From positions 1 to 37,865 of the forward strand of contig JACQQX010000038.1 in assembly GCA_016206805.1 (NCBI GenBank): DNA of 37,865 bases, given 5' to 3'. This stretch comes from Candidatus Omnitrophota bacterium. GTDB taxonomy: Bacteria; Omnitrophota; Gorgyraeia; 2-02-FULL-51-18. Position numbers and translations under genes: made by a program. Below the pieces are notes generated by a model. That model worked only from the letters and a program-made list of their open reading frames with translations. It was not told where the DNA came from and did no database searches. Shown here in pieces: positions 30,993 to 37,865 of this stretch (its first letter is position 1; the number at the start of each line of letters is the position of its first letter).

Positions 30993-31932
30993 ATTTGATC
31001 CCCTTGTCTATTTTTGGCGCCGCCAACGATAAAGCAGCGCCTACTGCAATCCAGAATTTCTCAAATCGTTCTGACTTCCAAACCGTCAAGAACTCGAAAA
31101 ACTCGATTAACAGCAGCCCGCTCAGCGAGTATGCAAAAAGAAAACGAGAAATCCATCCCCGATCTTTATGTTTTTTGAAAAGATAATGATAGTTCCGGAT
31201 CTCCATTTTTTTGAGAGATCCGGCATCCAGACGGCTTTCGGTGGAATAATTATGGGAAAGCCGCGCCTCAGAAATCATGACAAGCCGTGTCTTTTTGGAA
31301 ACGCGGTAGGAATAATCCACGTCTTCCCGGAAGCTATATCCATAAAACCATTCATCAAATCTCTCTCCTTGCAGGCGGTCGCGTCGGAAATTCATATTGC
31401 ATCCCGGAAGCAGGTCCACCGGCGTCGTGGCTTCGATTTTTCTTTCGCAAATGGGATAACCAAAACCCGAGGAAGTCATGCGTCCGTCAAAATGGCTGAT
31501 CAGGAAAATCCGCATCACCATTTTTCGGACCTCCCACTTCACTCCGGACGGCCATTTTTTCACGATCGTGCTGCCGCTTAAAGCGCCGGTCGAGGCATTT
31601 TCCTTGAAGTGATGGATCACTTCCCGGTAATACTCCCGGAAAAGGACCACGTCATCGTCCAAAAAACTCACGATTTCGCCGGTGGCTTTGGCCAACCCCG
31701 CGTTACGGGCCTTGACAAGGCTCTTTTCCTCCTGGACAAGATATTCGAAGCGAACCGGCTTTTGCGCGTGAGCGGCCTGGATCTGGGAAAGGACTTCTTT
31801 TGAGCGGCTATTGGTGCTTTGGTCGACGATGATGATTTCAGCGGGAAGGGCTATTTGACGCATGAGCGAGTTGAGCGCCGAATCCAGATCCGCCGGGCGA
31901 TTCAATGTGGGAATAATCACACTCACCTTCAT
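30850..31932 (-). CDS. Glycosyltransferase family 2 protein
   Basis: 360 residues: VSVIIPTLNRPADLDSALNSLMRQ, EIIIVDQSTN, ARNAGLAKATGEIVSFLDDDVVLFREYYREVI (DDD), GCNMNFRRDRLQGERFDEWFYGYSFREDVDYSYRVSKKTRLVMISEARLSHNYS, then a C-terminal hydrophobic segment (FLFAYSLSGLLLIEFFEFL). About the last 45 residues (EQTFERGRGQGTAPIRAHQN...) are low-complexity and overlap the 50-residue gene in another frame, so the natural stop may have been lost. The ATG overlaps the previous stop by 4 nt, with GGAGG 7 nt upstream. Confidence 0.9.
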   Translation of the reverse strand: MKVSVIIPTLNRPADLDSALNSLMRQIALPAEIIIVDQSTNSRSKEVLSQIQAAHAQKPVRFEYLVQEEKSLVKARNAGLAKATGEIVSFLDDDVVLFREYYREVIHHFKENASTGALSGSTIVKKWPSGVKWEVRKMVMRIFLISHFDGRMTSSGFGYPICERKIEATTPVDLLPGCNMNFRRDRLQGERFDEWFYGYSFREDVDYSYRVSKKTRLVMISEARLSHNYSTESRLDAGSLKKMEIRNYHYLFKKHKDRGWISRFLFAYSLSGLLLIEFFEFLTVWKSERFEKFWIAVGAALSLAAPKIDKGIKYAKEQTFERGRGQGTAPIRAHQNIRPAVRALWQASEGSSRSHRDETP

Positions 31933-33161
31933 CGCAAAACCTCCTCCTCTTTGAGCAGGCGTTCCAAAAGCGCGTGTTGGCTTCGAACAAGACGGGCTTT
32001 TCGTCCCTGCAGTGATTGCCGGATACGGTCCCGCCGCGCGAGTGTCGCCCGCAAAAGCGGCCCAAGCTCCCCGATGCGCTCCATCGACAACATGTTTTCC
32101 CGGAATCGGAACGATTCAAAAAGACCCGAGATTTTCCGGAAATAATACTCCCCGCGATAAAGCCCGATGGCCGGCACGCCGCTGGCCAAAGCAAAAACAA
32201 GGCTGTGAAACCGCATGCCGATCAAAAGATCCAGCCGGCTAACCAGATACAGTCTCTGTTCGACGGTGAAGTCTTCGTTAACAGGCACAAAATCAATACG
32301 GGATGACAGATAAGCGGAAAATGTCTCGGCTTCCCTGCGGTCGTCGCAGTATCGGCTGGTTTCCATGGGAATAAAAATAATTTTCACCCGTTTATGCCGA
32401 AGGGACTGAGCAAGCGAGCTGATGGCTTCGGCGATTTCCGGATAATATTGTCCGGCGCCGGGCCAGCGCCTCAAATTGATTCCCAAAAAAAACGTCTCCC
32501 GGTTCCTTTCCGGAGCCAGCAGCTTGTCCACCGCCTGTTTTTCGCGGTCTAAAAGCCTTGGGCTAAAAGGCAGCGCGTCGTCAACGCCGCGCCACACCTT
32601 GTTTTTGAAGCGGGCCACTTCCAATGACGACTCCGAATCCCGCAATACTATTTTTTGAGCGTGTTCAAATATTTCATTGGCCATTTTCCGATGATTATCC
32701 TTCTCGAACGGCCCAAGCGTCTGCCCCAAAAGATAAAAAGGCTTTCCCAGTTTCCGCACGAAAGCGGCCAGAACATTCATTTCCAGAAGATAAAAATCAC
32801 CGCTCAGGTAGCCGCCGCCTACAAAGATCACCTTATCGGATTGTCGCACCGCCCGCACGGCGTTGGGGCTCACTTTGCCCATCGCCGCGGCCAACCAGCG
32901 GGAAAAAGGATAAAAATCCGTATAAAGTTTTGTCAAAATCAGCGAGCGAAAGGTTTTCCCGCGTGTCCACGCCAATGGAGTCCAGTAAATCAATTCATAA
33001 TCCACCGGCCGATCGAAACGAACGCGAAAATCCGGAACATCCGTACAGATACGGAAAAACGCGCGGGGAAACAAATCATTCAAACTATACAGCGTATTTT
33101 TTAGAATAGCCTCATCGCCCGGGTTGCCGCATGAAAATCCCCCGATGATCAAAAAATTCAT
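31929..33161 (-). CDS. Polysaccharide pyruvyl transferase family protein
   Basis: About 410 residues: MNFLIIGGFSCGNPGDEAILKNTLYSLNDLFP, VIFVGGGYLSGDFYLLEMNVLAAFVRKLGKPFYLLGQTLGPFE, KIVLRDSESSLEVA, LGINLRRWPGAG, IIFIPMETSRYCDDRREAE, LIGMRFHSLVFALASGVPAIGLYRGEYYFRKISGLF. The GDEA and MRFHS motifs are diagnostic for the CsaB/WcaK-like fold. It adds pyruvate ketals (or a related group) to surface sugars. I use the ATG at 33161; the track's TTG is two codons earlier. It overlaps the PP-loop gene by 50 nt. Confidence 0.9.
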   Translation of the reverse strand: MNFLIIGGFSCGNPGDEAILKNTLYSLNDLFPRAFFRICTDVPDFRVRFDRPVDYELIYWTPLAWTRGKTFRSLILTKLYTDFYPFSRWLAAAMGKVSPNAVRAVRQSDKVIFVGGGYLSGDFYLLEMNVLAAFVRKLGKPFYLLGQTLGPFEKDNHRKMANEIFEHAQKIVLRDSESSLEVARFKNKVWRGVDDALPFSPRLLDREKQAVDKLLAPERNRETFFLGINLRRWPGAGQYYPEIAEAISSLAQSLRHKRVKIIFIPMETSRYCDDRREAETFSAYLSSRIDFVPVNEDFTVEQRLYLVSRLDLLIGMRFHSLVFALASGVPAIGLYRGEYYFRKISGLFESFRFRENMLSMERIGELGPLLRATLARRDRIRQSLQGRKARLVRSQHALLERLLKEEEVLR

Positions 33162-34401
33162 AAGCAATGCCTTTCAGCGTGTTTTTGACTTGTCCGGCCC
33201 AGCTTCTCAAACAGATCACCCATGAAGAAACATGCAAAAGAAAGGGATTCTGGCGTTTATCGACCTTGTCAAATCCCGCAAACCATTGAAAGAAATCACG
33301 TGCGCCATAACGATTTTCAATCTCGTCCATTCGGATATCCTTCCGGATGGATCTCCAGAAATCAAGCGCCCCTTCCCCGCGGAAAAAGATGTTGTATCGG
33401 CTTAGGATTTTCCGTTTCAGCCTCGGCAGCGTGCTGTTATCGATTCGGAAATTGCACAAGGCGGGATCCACATTATTGAGAAGCAGTTCGCATATCGTTC
33501 TCAGGCACTTTTCGCAGCGGCCGCAATTGAACGATTCAAACTGCATCCAACAAACCCTTAAGTACGGATAAAACCTCTCGTTCTTCTTGAAAAAAACTCT
33601 TATTTTTTCGCTGCGGCTCAGATGATGGTTGTCATTTTTAACGCCCGTGCCGCCCCAATGAATCGCTTCCACAAGCTCCTTTTCGCTGCCGCAGGGATAA
33701 CGGCAATCCGGCGGGTGGGAACAGCTGGCCATCAAAAGCGTTTGCACCACGTCATAAGACGCCGGCGCCGTCAAAGAGGATAAGAGAAGTCCGTGCGATA
33801 CCGTGCCATACCAATTTTCCGCGTAAGGTTTGAGGCGTTGGAGGTTAAAAATCTCCCTCACATCCGTAAAGATATAATGAATCGAGACATTTTCTTTGTA
33901 AGCGAAATCATCGAACCGCTGCCGGCAGGCGGCGATAAATTTCTGATGGGACAACGGGATATCCGCGCCAAAAACGGTGAAGAGCAGAGGATTTTTATCG
34001 CGGTGGCAAAGATAAGTGACCAGGGAGTCCAGGCCTCCGCTGAAAAGCATGGCATGGCGGGTGGGAGTAAACGAATTCCGGACCAGCGGCGCGGAAATCG
34101 GAGCCTGGAAGGACCATTTTTTGGAAAACCACCTCTCCAAATACCGGCTGGCACGCTCCAAAGACTCCGCGTAATTTTCATCCAGGCTCGGCATGACGAG
34201 CTTCGCGCCCGTTGCCCAGGAAACTGGCGCCATCGCGGCCGCGAAGGGAATCGTATGGATGCTTTCCACAGGCCCGCGATTGGAATCTTCATATTCCACA
34301 AAAAAACTCTTCTTGTTAAAAACATCCAATGAAGAGCTGAAGTGATAGGTCAAACGGTTGGGCTCGCTGACTAGTTCATCCAATTTGATAAAATGCGCCA
34401 T
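33112..34401 (-). CDS. PP-loop ATPase-like protein in surface-glycan operon, unknown substrate
   Basis: About 429 residues. The centre has a PP-loop, RHAMLFSGGLDSLVTYLCHR (SGGxDS), as in QueC, GuaA and N-type sugar amidotransferases, then SHGLLLSSLTAPASYDVVQTLLMASC. A Cys-rich site SFNCGRCEKCLRTICEL recalls the zinc site of QueC. The N-terminal 110 residues and C-terminal 120 residues are not recognised. The chemistry should be ATP-dependent adenylation of a carbonyl or carboxyl group. The substrate is unknown; the operon (pyruvyl transferase, GT2) points to an activated sugar or glycan precursor rather than to queuosine. ATG at 34401 has AGGAGG 9 nt upstream; the track start is a TTG inside that region. 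Confidence 0.75.
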   Translation of the reverse strand: MAHFIKLDELVSEPNRLTYHFSSSLDVFNKKSFFVEYEDSNRGPVESIHTIPFAAAMAPVSWATGAKLVMPSLDENYAESLERASRYLERWFSKKWSFQAPISAPLVRNSFTPTRHAMLFSGGLDSLVTYLCHRDKNPLLFTVFGADIPLSHQKFIAACRQRFDDFAYKENVSIHYIFTDVREIFNLQRLKPYAENWYGTVSHGLLLSSLTAPASYDVVQTLLMASCSHPPDCRYPCGSEKELVEAIHWGGTGVKNDNHHLSRSEKIRVFFKKNERFYPYLRVCWMQFESFNCGRCEKCLRTICELLLNNVDPALCNFRIDNSTLPRLKRKILSRYNIFFRGEGALDFWRSIRKDIRMDEIENRYGARDFFQWFAGFDKVDKRQNPFLLHVSSWVICLRSWAGQVKNTLKGIAYEFFDHRGIFMRQPGR

Positions 34402-34443
34402 CGCCTCACGCCTCCTCGCCGGCAACCCAATGTTTACCCAAAA

Positions 34444-34495
34444 CTTATCAAAGCATGGATTAATGCCGCGTTAAAATTGGATTAAAACGCTTTAA
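34444..34495 (-). promoter_or_regulatory. Phased TTAA box and -10 of the PP-loop glycan operon
   Basis: TTAA at 34460, 34471, 34482 and 34492, spaced 11, 11 and 10 bp, exactly as at 26011-26046. GATAAG (34449-34444) begins 10 bp after the box in transcription direction and fits a -10. Middle spacer AATTGGA resembles AATAGAA of the other two boxes. Confidence 0.7.
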
Positions 34496-34505
34496 TGATG
34501 CCGGC

Positions 34506-35696
34506 TTAGAAATTGTTCAGGGCGGGATGATACGGCAGGGAAACGATGAACGTCGCGCCTTCTCCGGGCTGGCTATGGGCCGTGATTTGTCCGCCATACT
34601 GCTGGGCGATTTTTTGACAGATGGAAAGACCGATGCCGTTGCCCTCATATTCATGCTGGGAGTGAAGGCGGTGAAAGAGTTTAAAAATATGCCCCAGGTA
34701 TTTTTCATCGAAACCAATGCCGTTATCTTTCACCCGGATATCCACAAAATGGCCATTGGCCGCCGAATCGATGACCACATGCGGCGGCTCATTCTTCTTG
34801 GCAAATTTGATGGAATTGAGAATCAGGTTTTGAAAAAGATGATGGATTTGAGACCGATTGGCCAGGATTACCGGCAGCTCTTTGATTTCGATTCGAGCGC
34901 GATGATCGGATATTTTCATATCCAGGTCCGTGAGGATTTCCTGGATAATTTCTTTAAGATCAATTTCCTCAAAACCGACTTCCTGCGTGTTGATTTTTGA
35001 AAAAACCAGAAGATCCTCGATCACTGTTTTCATTCTCAGGCTCGAGCGGCGCATCCGGTCCAGGTAATCATGCCCCGTTTGATTAAGGGATGCCCCCATA
35101 TGTTCCTTCAATTTTTCTCCAAAGATAATGATTTTTCTTAAAGGTTCCTGCAAATCATGGGAAGCGATATACGCGAACTGCTCAAGCTCCTTATTGGTTT
35201 GAATGAGCTCAGAAGTCCGTTGGGAAACCCGCGTTTCGAGCTCCTCATTGGCCTTTTTTAAATTTTCCCGGATCTGGTAAAGTTCGACAAAAATTTTAAC
35301 CTTAGACTTCAAAACGCTGGGATCCAGCGGTTTAAAAAGATAATCAATGGCGCCGGACTCATAACCGCGGGAGATGTGATGGGAGTCTTTATTGATGGCG
35401 GTGATGAAAATGATCGGCGTTTCCATTGAAGGCTCATACTGCCGGATCAAGCGCGCCGTTTCAAAACCGTCCATCACCGGCATCTGCACATCTAGTAGTA
35501 TGACGGCAAAGTGATTATCATAAATCAGCGACAGCGCCTCTTGACCGGAACGGGCCTTGATGAGGTTATATTCCGGCGAACTGAGGACGGCCTCAAGCGC
35601 CAAAAGCCCATCCTCCCGGTCGTCAACCAGAAGAATGTTGGCGACCGTAGGAATGGGCGTAGAAGGGATTAGTTTTTCGACTTCTTTGACAACCAT
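34506..35696 (-). CDS. Hybrid sensor kinase, REC-HisKA-HATPase
   Basis: 396 residues. A receiver domain at 20-140 (ILLVDDREDGLLALEAVL, VILLDVQMPVMDGFETA, FITAIN, DYLFKPLD) precedes a coiled coil (ENLKKANEELETRVSQRTSELIQTNKELEQ), HisKA of the phytochrome-like type (FAYIASHDLQEPLRKIIIFGEKL) and HATPase (HLFQNLILNSIKFAK, VKDNGIGFD, GNGIGLSICQKIAQQYGG). No membrane helix: it is soluble and driven by phosphorylation of its own receiver, probably from the preceding multi-HAMP kinase, with which it overlaps by 28 nt. Confidence 0.93.
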   Translation of the reverse strand: MVVKEVEKLIPSTPIPTVANILLVDDREDGLLALEAVLSSPEYNLIKARSGQEALSLIYDNHFAVILLDVQMPVMDGFETARLIRQYEPSMETPIIFITAINKDSHHISRGYESGAIDYLFKPLDPSVLKSKVKIFVELYQIRENLKKANEELETRVSQRTSELIQTNKELEQFAYIASHDLQEPLRKIIIFGEKLKEHMGASLNQTGHDYLDRMRRSSLRMKTVIEDLLVFSKINTQEVGFEEIDLKEIIQEILTDLDMKISDHRARIEIKELPVILANRSQIHHLFQNLILNSIKFAKKNEPPHVVIDSAANGHFVDIRVKDNGIGFDEKYLGHIFKLFHRLHSQHEYEGNGIGLSICQKIAQQYGGQITAHSQPGEGATFIVSLPYHPALNNF

Positions 35697-37865
35697 GTAT
35701 ACATGTAAGCCAGCAGAATATCAGGATCAACCGGTTTAGTGATATAGTCCGAGGCGCCGGCGCCCAGACTCATTTCACGGTCTCCCTTCATGGCTTTCGC
35801 GGTGAGCGAGAGAATGGGTAATTCCGTAAAGCGGGGAATCTGCCGAATGGCCTTGGTGGCTTCGATGCCATCCATTTCCGGCATCATGGTATCCATCAAC
35901 ACAAGGTCAACATCGGGATGCTCGTTGAGCATCTCGATAGCCACCCTGCCGTTTTCGGCGCTAATGACTTCCATCTTCCGCAGCTCCAAAGCGCTGGTAA
36001 GCGCGTAAATATTGCGCTTGTCATCATCCACCAGAAGGATTTTCTTACCGGTGAAATCAGCATCGGGAGGAAGTGTGGGATATTGGGATGTTTCCTCAAT
36101 TGTCTCCCTCGTCGCGGCTTCCGCTCCCGAATAACTTTGAGGCAGATACAGAGTAAAGATGCTGCCGACTCCGGGAGTGCTCTCCACATCGATATGGCCG
36201 CCGAGCAAACGCGCGATTTCACGGCTGATCGTCAGACCCAGACCCGTGCCTCCATATTTACGGCTTGTCGTGCCATCGGCCTGTTGAAACGCTTCGAAGA
36301 TGAGGTTTTGTTTTTCGCTGGGGATACCGATGCCGGTGTCCTTGACGGAGAAAGCCAGCAGACAATCGGCCCTTTGCACCACTGAAGAAAGCATTTGCTT
36401 TTCCTTGCCTTCGACGACGCGGATATCCATGGTCACTTTGCCGCGCTCGGTGAATTTCAGGGCGTTGGAAAGCAGGTTTTTCAGGATTTGCTGCAAACGG
36501 TTATTGTCGACATACATCTCTCCTGGCACTTTGTCCTGGATCTTGATTTGAAGGTCCAGCCCTTTGTGCTCGGCAACCGGGCGGAAGTTCTGCTCGATGT
36601 AGTCATGCACATCGCGCAGTTTGACGCTCTTGGCCTCAATCGACATCTTGCCGGCTTCCACCTTGGATAGGTCGAGAATCTCATTGATCAAGGTCAAAAG
36701 ATCACCGCCCGCCGCGTAAACGGTGGCGGCGAACTTGACCTGTTCGGGAGTGAGATTGCGCTCCTTGTTGTCCGAGAGGATTTTTGAGAGAATCAAGAGG
36801 CTGTTGAGCGGCGTGCGGAGTTCATGCGACATGTTGGCCAAGAATTCCGACTTGTACTTGGAAATAAGCGAAAGCTGTTCGGCTTTTTCTTCCAACGACA
36901 AGCTGGCCAATTCAACTTCCTTGTTTTTGACTTCAAGAAGTTTAGCTTTTTCTTCAAGTTCCTTGGTTTGCGCTTCCAGTTCCTGGTTGGAGCGTTTCAC
37001 TTCCTGGAGCAATTCTTCCGTTCTCATGCCGGAGGAAATAACGTTCAAAATAACGCCGATATAATCCATCAGCTGATCCAGAAAGCTCAGGTAGTTTTCT
37101 GAAAATGGTTTGAAGGAAGCCAGCTCAATGACGGCCTTGAGCTGTCCTTCGAAAAGCACCGGCAGGACCAGGATATTGGAGGGCTTGGATTCGCCCAGGC
37201 TTGAGCTGATCTTGATGTAATCCTTCGGCGGGTTGGCCAAAAGGATTTTCTTCTTATCGAAAGCGCATTGCCCGACGACACCCTCTTTAAGACGGCACTT
37301 TTGAGCCAGCGTCGTTTGTTTGGTGTACGCGTAACTGGCCATCAAACTCAAAACCGGCTCGTTCTGCTCCACATCGAGCGTATAGAACGTTCCGTGACGC
37401 GCTTCTACCAGCGGCGACAGTTCCGACATGACCAGTTGAGCCACGGCCGCCAGCGACCGTTGTCCCTGCATCATGCCCGAGAACTTGGCCAGGTTGGTTT
37501 TCAGCCAGTCTTGTTCGGTGTTTTTCTGAGTGGTTTCACGGAGCGTGCGGATCATCTGGTTGATGTTGTTTTTCAAAGCGGCGACTTCGCCTTCGGCTTC
37601 CACTGAGATGGACCGGGTCAAGTCACCCTTGGTAACGGCCGTGGACACTTCGGCGATCGCGCGCACCTGAGAGGTTAGGTTACCGGCCAGCTGATTGACG
37701 TTATTGGTGAGATCCTTCCAGGTGCCGGCGGCGCCGGGAACTTTGGCCTGACCGCCGAGCTTCCCTTCGATACCGACTTCACGGGCCACGGTAGTAACCT
37801 GATCGGCGAAGGTTCTCAGCGTGTCAGTCATACTGTTGATGGTTTCGGCCAAGGCGGCGACTTCA
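35669..37865 (-). CDS. HAMP-GAF-HisKA-HATPase-REC hybrid sensor kinase (5' end outside window)
   Basis: At least 731 codons; the reading frame stays open to the right edge (EVAAL before the track's TTG start), so the gene is 5' truncated. Visible parts, in order: tandem HAMP repeats of the Nik1 type (FADQVTTVAREVGIEGKLGGQAKVPGAAGTWKDLTNNVNQLAGNLTSQVRAIAEVSTAVTKGDLTRSI), a GAF domain (LVEARHGTFYTLD... GVVGQCAFDKKKILLANPP), a long coiled coil, HisKA (FLANMSHELRTPLNSLLILSKIL), HATPase (NLLSNALKFTE, DTGIGIPSEKQ, GTGLGLTISREIA) and REC (ILLVDDDKRNIYAL, LVLMDTMMPEMDG, SLTAKAM, DYITKPVD). Multi-HAMP kinases of this type often sense osmotic or envelope stress. Confidence 0.93.
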   Translation of the reverse strand, partial: EVAALAETINSMTDTLRTFADQVTTVAREVGIEGKLGGQAKVPGAAGTWKDLTNNVNQLAGNLTSQVRAIAEVSTAVTKGDLTRSISVEAEGEVAALKNNINQMIRTLRETTQKNTEQDWLKTNLAKFSGMMQGQRSLAAVAQLVMSELSPLVEARHGTFYTLDVEQNEPVLSLMASYAYTKQTTLAQKCRLKEGVVGQCAFDKKKILLANPPKDYIKISSSLGESKPSNILVLPVLFEGQLKAVIELASFKPFSENYLSFLDQLMDYIGVILNVISSGMRTEELLQEVKRSNQELEAQTKELEEKAKLLEVKNKEVELASLSLEEKAEQLSLISKYKSEFLANMSHELRTPLNSLLILSKILSDNKERNLTPEQVKFAATVYAAGGDLLTLINEILDLSKVEAGKMSIEAKSVKLRDVHDYIEQNFRPVAEHKGLDLQIKIQDKVPGEMYVDNNRLQQILKNLLSNALKFTERGKVTMDIRVVEGKEKQMLSSVVQRADCLLAFSVKDTGIGIPSEKQNLIFEAFQQADGTTSRKYGGTGLGLTISREIARLLGGHIDVESTPGVGSIFTLYLPQSYSGAEAATRETIEETSQYPTLPPDADFTGKKILLVDDDKRNIYALTSALELRKMEVISAENGRVAIEMLNEHPDVDLVLMDTMMPEMDGIEATKAIRQIPRFTELPILSLTAKAMKGDREMSLGAGASDYITKPVDPDILLAYMYTWLSKKSKN

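Noticed and set aside
35694-35706. CATGTATACATG palindrome as an operator for the downstream kinase
   Set aside because: It encodes conserved-frame residues YMYTW at the end of the upstream kinase and is not positioned near promoter elements.

Overview
The window looks like a chromosomal segment of a Gram-negative (diderm), uncultured-type bacterium with roughly balanced base composition. Evidence for a diderm is an outer-membrane beta-barrel, a Wza-type export protein and a Wzx/Wzy polysaccharide operon. Dispersed palindromic repeats (GTCATTCCGAGC...GAGGAATC and GTCATTGCGAGG...GAAGCAATC types) and the many hybrid histidine kinases recall metagenome-derived lineages such as Omnitrophota or related groups; that placement is an inference of low certainty. 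Nearly all genes lie on the minus strand.

Layout. 1-3525: a minus-strand run of hemW, a TPR protein, aguB and aguA (agmatine to putrescine). aguA runs off the left edge and carries two in-frame palindromic insertions plus a repeat-derived C-terminus. 3548-4434: repeats, a SWIB-domain gene and a DUF2203 gene. 4462-6310: a DEAD-box helicase, then a tRNA-Val gene split by a small cassette that carries a GIY-YIG ORF and an intact tRNA-Val. 6313-7210: pterin dehydratase and a YgfZ-like protein. 7211-7688: a non-coding zone of nested, branched inverted repeats. 7689-8620: a frameshifted UPF0104/LPG-synthase-like membrane protein. 8593-13869: a phosphorelay operon (HTH regulator, REC-GGDEF-REC, MASE1 kinase with a decayed GGDEF tail, two receivers, one lacking its phospho-Asp, and an AsmA-like protein) with a clear sigma70 promoter. 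13954-25970: an exopolysaccharide operon of eleven genes, running from an initiating sugar transferase through an OM barrel, Wza, Wzz/pseudokinase, Wzy-type ligase/polymerase, Wzx and four glycosyltransferases. 26157-29059: a secreted beta-propeller and a GT2 on the plus strand. 29188-30754: SOD, CBS and Dps stress operon. 30840-34401: a second surface-glycan operon (PP-loop enzyme, pyruvyltransferase-like protein, GT2 and a 50-residue gene missed by the ORF track). 34506-37865: two hybrid sensor kinases, the second cut by the right edge.

The strongest hidden signal is regulatory. The exopolysaccharide operon, the SOD/Dps operon and the PP-loop glycan operon are each preceded by four or five TTAA words spaced 11, 11 and 10 bp apart, ending 10 bp from a plausible -10 element. 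This is the architecture of a PhoB/SphR-type (OmpR-family) tandem box and suggests that surface-glycan synthesis and stress protection form one regulon. Other points of interest are the tRNA-Val cassette, palindromes inserted into coding sequence without breaking frame, and several signalling or kinase domains that have lost their catalytic residues.
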